This document shows, one piece after another, positions 42,519-45,435 of a stretch of DNA of 45,435 nt (the first letter of the stretch is position 1; the number at the start of each line of letters is the position of its first letter). Made by a program: the position numbers and the translations under genes. Source of the stretch: Parabacteroides acidifaciens (GTDB taxonomy: Bacteria; Bacteroidota; Bacteroidia; Bacteroidales; Tannerellaceae); NCBI RefSeq assembly GCF_003363715.1, contig NZ_QREV01000008.1, positions 1-45,435 on the forward strand, given 5' to 3'. Under the pieces are notes generated by a model. That model ran no database searches. It had not been told where the DNA came from and worked only from the letters and a program-made list of their open reading frames with translations.

Positions 42519-43622
42519 ATGTACACACGTAGATTTATTACGGCATTTATTGCCTTGTCATTGTTTTTTATCCCCTTGTTCGTAAATGCCCAGTCGGGAA
42601 AGCCGCTTCGCTTGGGAGTTGCCGGAGTTTCTCATGGGCACCTGCACGAAGTGATTGTCCGCATGGACAGGGGCGATTTTGAGGTAGTAGGCGTTTCGGA
42701 ACCGGATGCTGAACTGAGAGCGAATAACGGGCTAAGTAAGAAATTACCGGCATCCTGTTTCTATGCCGATTTAGGAGAAATGCTGGATAAGGCGAAGCCG
42801 GAAGTGGTTGTTGCCTACGGTTCCATTTATGACCACCTTGCCGTGGTGGAGGCATGTGCGCCGCGCGGTATCCATGTGATGGTCGAAAAGCCGTTGGCTG
42901 TCAATATGGAGCATGCCAACCGGATGGCAAGCCTTGCCCGCAAAAACAAGATTCTGTTGCTTACCAATTATGAAACGACCTGGTATGATACGAACCATGA
43001 AGCATACCGCCTGATAAAGGAAAACGACGCGATTGGTAAGATAACCCGTATGAATGTATATGACGGCCATCAGGGACCTTTTGAAATCGGTTGCGGAAAG
43101 GCGTTTACAGATTGGTTGACAGACCCGAAGCTGAATGGCGGCGGTGCCGTTATCGATTTCGGCTGCTATGGTGCGAACCTCGCTACCTGGTTGATGGACG
43201 GGCAGAAACCGGTCAGCGTATATGCTGTCTTGAACCATCAGAAGCCCGACAAGTATCCGAATGTGGATGATGATGCGACGATTGTTGCCGAATATCCGGA
43301 TGCGACTGTTCAGATCATGGGTTCATGGAACTGGCCGATAAACCGGAAAGATATGCATATATATGGTAGCAAAGGATACATTTACCAGGACACGCCGACC
43401 CATATGCGTGTTTATAAGGACAAGAAAGAAACCCAATGGCAGTCACCCAAACTGCAAGCTCCTTATAACGATTCCTTCTATTACCTGAAAGCGGCCGTAC
43501 GCGGAGATATCCAGGTTGCTCCGACCGATTTGTCTTCTTTGGAAAACAATCTGATCGTTGTCGAGATATTGGAGTCCGCTATCAAAAGCGCCAAGAGCGG
43601 GGAGCCGATCCGGTTGCAATAA
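42519..43622 (+). CDS. Exported Gfo/Idh/MocA oxidoreductase
   Basis: A 367-residue NAD(P)-dependent oxidoreductase with an N-terminal signal (FITAFIALSLFFIPLFVNAQ); MYTRRF may make it Tat-like. The Rossmann motif is LRLGVAGVSHGHLHE, then VVAYGSIYDHLAVVEAC and HVMVEKPLAVN with the EKP lysine. The C-terminal half has GGGAVIDFGCYGANLATWL, with the likely catalytic D. It is different from the Tat oxidoreductase at 35195 (shorter, no RRDFLK) and stands alone between proS and pgk. The substrate is probably a sugar or cyclitol. Confidence 0.88.
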   Translation: MYTRRFITAFIALSLFFIPLFVNAQSGKPLRLGVAGVSHGHLHEVIVRMDRGDFEVVGVSEPDAELRANNGLSKKLPASCFYADLGEMLDKAKPEVVVAYGSIYDHLAVVEACAPRGIHVMVEKPLAVNMEHANRMASLARKNKILLLTNYETTWYDTNHEAYRLIKENDAIGKITRMNVYDGHQGPFEIGCGKAFTDWLTDPKLNGGGAVIDFGCYGANLATWLMDGQKPVSVYAVLNHQKPDKYPNVDDDATIVAEYPDATVQIMGSWNWPINRKDMHIYGSKGYIYQDTPTHMRVYKDKKETQWQSPKLQAPYNDSFYYLKAAVRGDIQVAPTDLSSLENNLIVVEILESAIKSAKSGEPIRLQ

Positions 43623-43644
43623 AGGGTCCGGTTACCATACAAAG

Positions 43645-43679
43645 AAGGGCTGTCTTCAATGCGGAAGGCAGCCCTTTTC
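43645..43679. terminator. Bidirectional terminator between oxidoreductase and pgk
   Basis: AAGGGCTG (43645-43652) pairs with CAGCCCTT (43669-43676), followed by TTCT, between convergent genes. Confidence 0.7.
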
Positions 43680-43701
43680 TATGATATTTACGATCTGTTT
43701 C

Positions 43702-44973
43702 TTATTTGTAAGGTTCGCCCTTAACAGCAGCGATACCCGGAAGAACTTTACCTTCGATCGCTTCCAGCAAAGCGCCACCACCTGTAGAAACGTAAGAAAC
43801 ACCGCTTGCCAGACCGAACTTGTTAACACAAGCTACAGAGTCGCCACCACCTACTAATGAGAATGCGCCGTTCTTGGTTGCTTCAACGATAGCTTCGCCT
43901 ACTGCACGTGAACCGTCTGTGAAGTTTTCGAATTCGAATACGCCTGTAGGACCGTTCCAAAGGATCGTTTTGGAGTTCTTGATCACGTCGGCATAGATTT
44001 CGATTGTCTTCGGACCGATGTCAAGACCTTCCCATCCGTCAGGAATTTCATTTACGTTAGCATAAGCAGTCTTAGCGTCGTTGCTGAAATCGTCAGCGAT
44101 CTTAGCGTCAACAGCCAATACCAGGTTTACACCTTTTTCTTTCGCTTTCTTCATCAGGTCGATAGCCAGATCCAGCTTGTCATCTTCGCAGATTGATTTA
44201 CCGATCTTACCACCCTGTGCTTTTGTAAATGTATAAGTCATACCGCCTGTGATGATCAGGTTGTCTACCTTGTTCAGCAGGTTTTCGATAATTTCGATTT
44301 TGGAAGAAACTTTGGAACCACCCATGATAGCGGTAAACGGACGAGCGATGTCGTTCATTACTTTCTCAACGGCTTTCACTTCTTTTTCCATCAGGTAACC
44401 GAACATCTTATGGTCGGTGTCGAAGTAGTCGGCGATCAGAGCCGTAGAAGCGTGAGCACGGTGAGCCGTACCGAATGCGTCGTTTACATAGCAGTCAGCA
44501 TAAGAAGCCAATCTCTTTGTAAATTCTTTCTGGCTTTCTTTAACGGCTTTCTTGGCAGCTTTCTTTTCTTCGTCTGTTGCATCTTCAGCCAATCCTCTCG
44601 GTTTGCCTTCTTCTTCAGCATAGAAACGAAGGTTTTCAAGCAACAAGGCTTCGCCCGGTTGAAGAGCAGCAGCTTTGGCACCGGCTTCTTCGCCGATACA
44701 GTCGTTAGCAAACTGAACATCCACACCTAATAATTCGGAAACGTGTTTCAGGATGTGTTTCAGTGAATATTTGTCAGTAACGCCTTTCGGACGTCCCAGG
44801 TGAGAACCGATAATTACACTGCCTCCGTCTGCTAAAATCTTTTTCAGAGTAGGAAGGGCGGCACGGATACGAGTGTCGTCTGTGATGTTGAAGTTTTCGT
44901 CCAGAGGAACGTTAAAGTCAACTCTTACAAATGCCTTTTTGCCGGCAAAATTGAAATTGTCAATTGATTGCAT
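43702..44973 (-). CDS. pgk: Phosphoglycerate kinase
   Basis: The glycolytic enzyme that makes ATP from 1,3-bisphosphoglycerate, 423 residues from [30 protein letters not shown] is the N-terminal substrate-binding signature, GSHLGRPKG and HRAHAST supply basic residues for the substrate, [15 protein letters not shown] starts the nucleotide domain, [13 protein letters not shown] and [15 protein letters not shown] bind ATP, and [18 protein letters not shown] closes it. The ATG at 44973 is chosen over one 20 codons earlier because a -7 promoter element (45031-45038) overlaps the earlier start. Confidence 0.96.
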   Translation of the reverse strand: MQSIDNFNFAGKKAFVRVDFNVPLDENFNITDDTRIRAALPTLKKILADGGSVIIGSHLGRPKGVTDKYSLKHILKHVSELLGVDVQFANDCIGEEAGAKAAALQPGEALLLENLRFYAEEEGKPRGLAEDATDEEKKAAKKAVKESQKEFTKRLASYADCYVNDAFGTAHRAHASTALIADYFDTDHKMFGYLMEKEVKAVEKVMNDIARPFTAIMGGSKVSSKIEIIENLLNKVDNLIITGGMTYTFTKAQGGKIGKSICEDDKLDLAIDLMKKAKEKGVNLVLAVDAKIADDFSNDAKTAYANVNEIPDGWEGLDIGPKTIEIYADVIKNSKTILWNGPTGVFEFENFTDGSRAVGEAIVEATKNGAFSLVGGGDSVACVNKFGLASGVSYVSTGGGALLEAIEGKVLPGIAAVKGEPYK

Positions 44974-45030
44974 AACTCTTGTATTTAAGTTCTGTATTAA
45001 AATGTCACGCTTAGCGGATGCAAACTTACA

Positions 45031-45038
45031 CAAAAATA
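45031..45038 (-). promoter_or_regulatory. -7 promoter element of pgk
   Basis: The minus strand reads TATTTTTG, about 58 bases before the pgk ATG at 44973. Confidence 0.55.
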
Positions 45039-45171
45039 TTTTATTTCGTTGTTTCAGATTCTGTAATTATTGGCTCAATTGAAAAAACTTCTTTCGCCGG
45101 AGTCTGAAATATGCTTGATTACTTAATATGTATAAACGGTCCTGTTGATTCATCGGGCAGGAACTGAAGCT

Positions 45172-45264
45172 TTATAAAATTGGGAAATATACAATAACCC
45201 CCTGTTTCGGCCATTTTTCTATTTCGTCCGAAATCTTGATCGGTTTTGGATTGACTCTTTTCAT
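45172..45264 (-). CDS. 30-residue small ORF inside repeat copy 2
   Basis: Begins MKRVNPKPIKISDEIEKWP and runs 11 residues past the point where the copy-1 frame stops. Its 3' end lies outside the repeat. Coding status is uncertain. Confidence 0.2.
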   Translation of the reverse strand: MKRVNPKPIKISDEIEKWPKQGVIVYFPIL

Positions 45265-45435
45265 TGTTTTGGCCTTTTTGTCTGACAACAGAGGAAATGG
45301 GGTGCCGAGGTCACTTCGGAATGCATACAATTTGATTATCGAAAACAGGAAACACTGACAAAGTGATAAAGCTTAACTCCCGGAGAATCGAATATTTGAA
45401 AATAAAACGGACGGCGTCCCAAATATCGCAAGGAA
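45191..45435. repeat. 245-bp interspersed intergenic repeat, copy 2 (may continue past window)
   Basis: Same orientation and same end motifs as copy 1 at 21828-22072. It starts about 218 bases upstream of the pgk ATG. The 34 bases at 45357-45390 are identical to 21994-22027. The window ends exactly at the last shared bases, so any following minisatellite cannot be seen. Confidence 0.8.

Overview
The window looks like a chromosomal segment of a Bacteroidales bacterium, most likely Parabacteroides or a near relative. The evidence is the repeated Bacteroidetes -7 promoter element TAnnTTTG at sensible distances from starts, the near absence of strong Shine-Dalgarno sites, a short archaeal/eukaryote-type ProRS, NhaD, a pyruvoyl-dependent arginine decarboxylase, many signal-peptide lipoproteins, and DUF1080/Gfo-Idh-MocA sugar genes. 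No rRNA, tRNA or CRISPR array was seen. Family names come from recognising motifs by eye; no database search was run.

Left accessory region (1-5200), visibly AT-rich. An IS-type transposase helper gene (ISAon1-like) runs off the left edge. It is followed by a relaxase/mobilisation pseudogene with at least three frame changes, then a two-gene cassette: a beta-class DNA methyltransferase (1378-2631) and a DGQHR-domain (DndB-like) protein with a nuclease-like N-terminus (2643-4418). After a terminator comes the stump of a Crp/Fnr-type regulator. This is the best candidate for a little-described system here: a modification/defence-type pair inside mobile-element debris.

Redox operon (9688-5199, minus strand): a membrane polyferredoxin, a Tat-exported aldo/keto reductase with a ferredoxin tail, an exported flavodoxin, and an SDR whose start overlaps the flavodoxin stop (ATGA). 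Next to it (9907-11525, minus) is an AT-rich homing-endonuclease-like gene (Vsr-type nuclease, five zinc ribbons, NUMOD-like tail) broken by a frameshift in an A-run. A GNAT-YoaP gene follows.

Metal efflux operon (17659-12394, minus): adaptor, CusA/CzcA pump and a TolC-family protein. The TolC protein appears to have lost about 55 residues by in-frame deletion. Upstream of the operon promoter are four TTAGA motifs at exact 11-bp spacing, the kind of array a response regulator binds. A divergent gene encodes an Omp85-like outer-membrane barrel with an unfamiliar N-terminal domain.

Core-like region (20435-45033): DUF4861 lipoprotein, PIN-PhoH ATPase, two exported Ntn hydrolases, fimbrillin-like lipoprotein, pyruvoyl arginine decarboxylase, thioesterase, nfo, nhaD, small OM barrel, HAD phosphatase, a 3-keto-sugar type cluster (TIM-barrel isomerase, tandem DUF1080, Tat oxidoreductase), ArnT-like glycosyltransferase, AAA-DUF4435 ATPase, MBL hydrolase, proS, a second Gfo/Idh/MocA oxidoreductase and pgk. 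Hairpin terminators separate most convergent pairs.

A 245-bp intergenic repeat occurs twice in the same orientation (21828-22072 and 45191-45435), with a 34-base block identical in both copies. Each copy lies just upstream of a minus-strand gene and carries a tiny conserved ORF. Next to the first copy is a 21-bp-period minisatellite.
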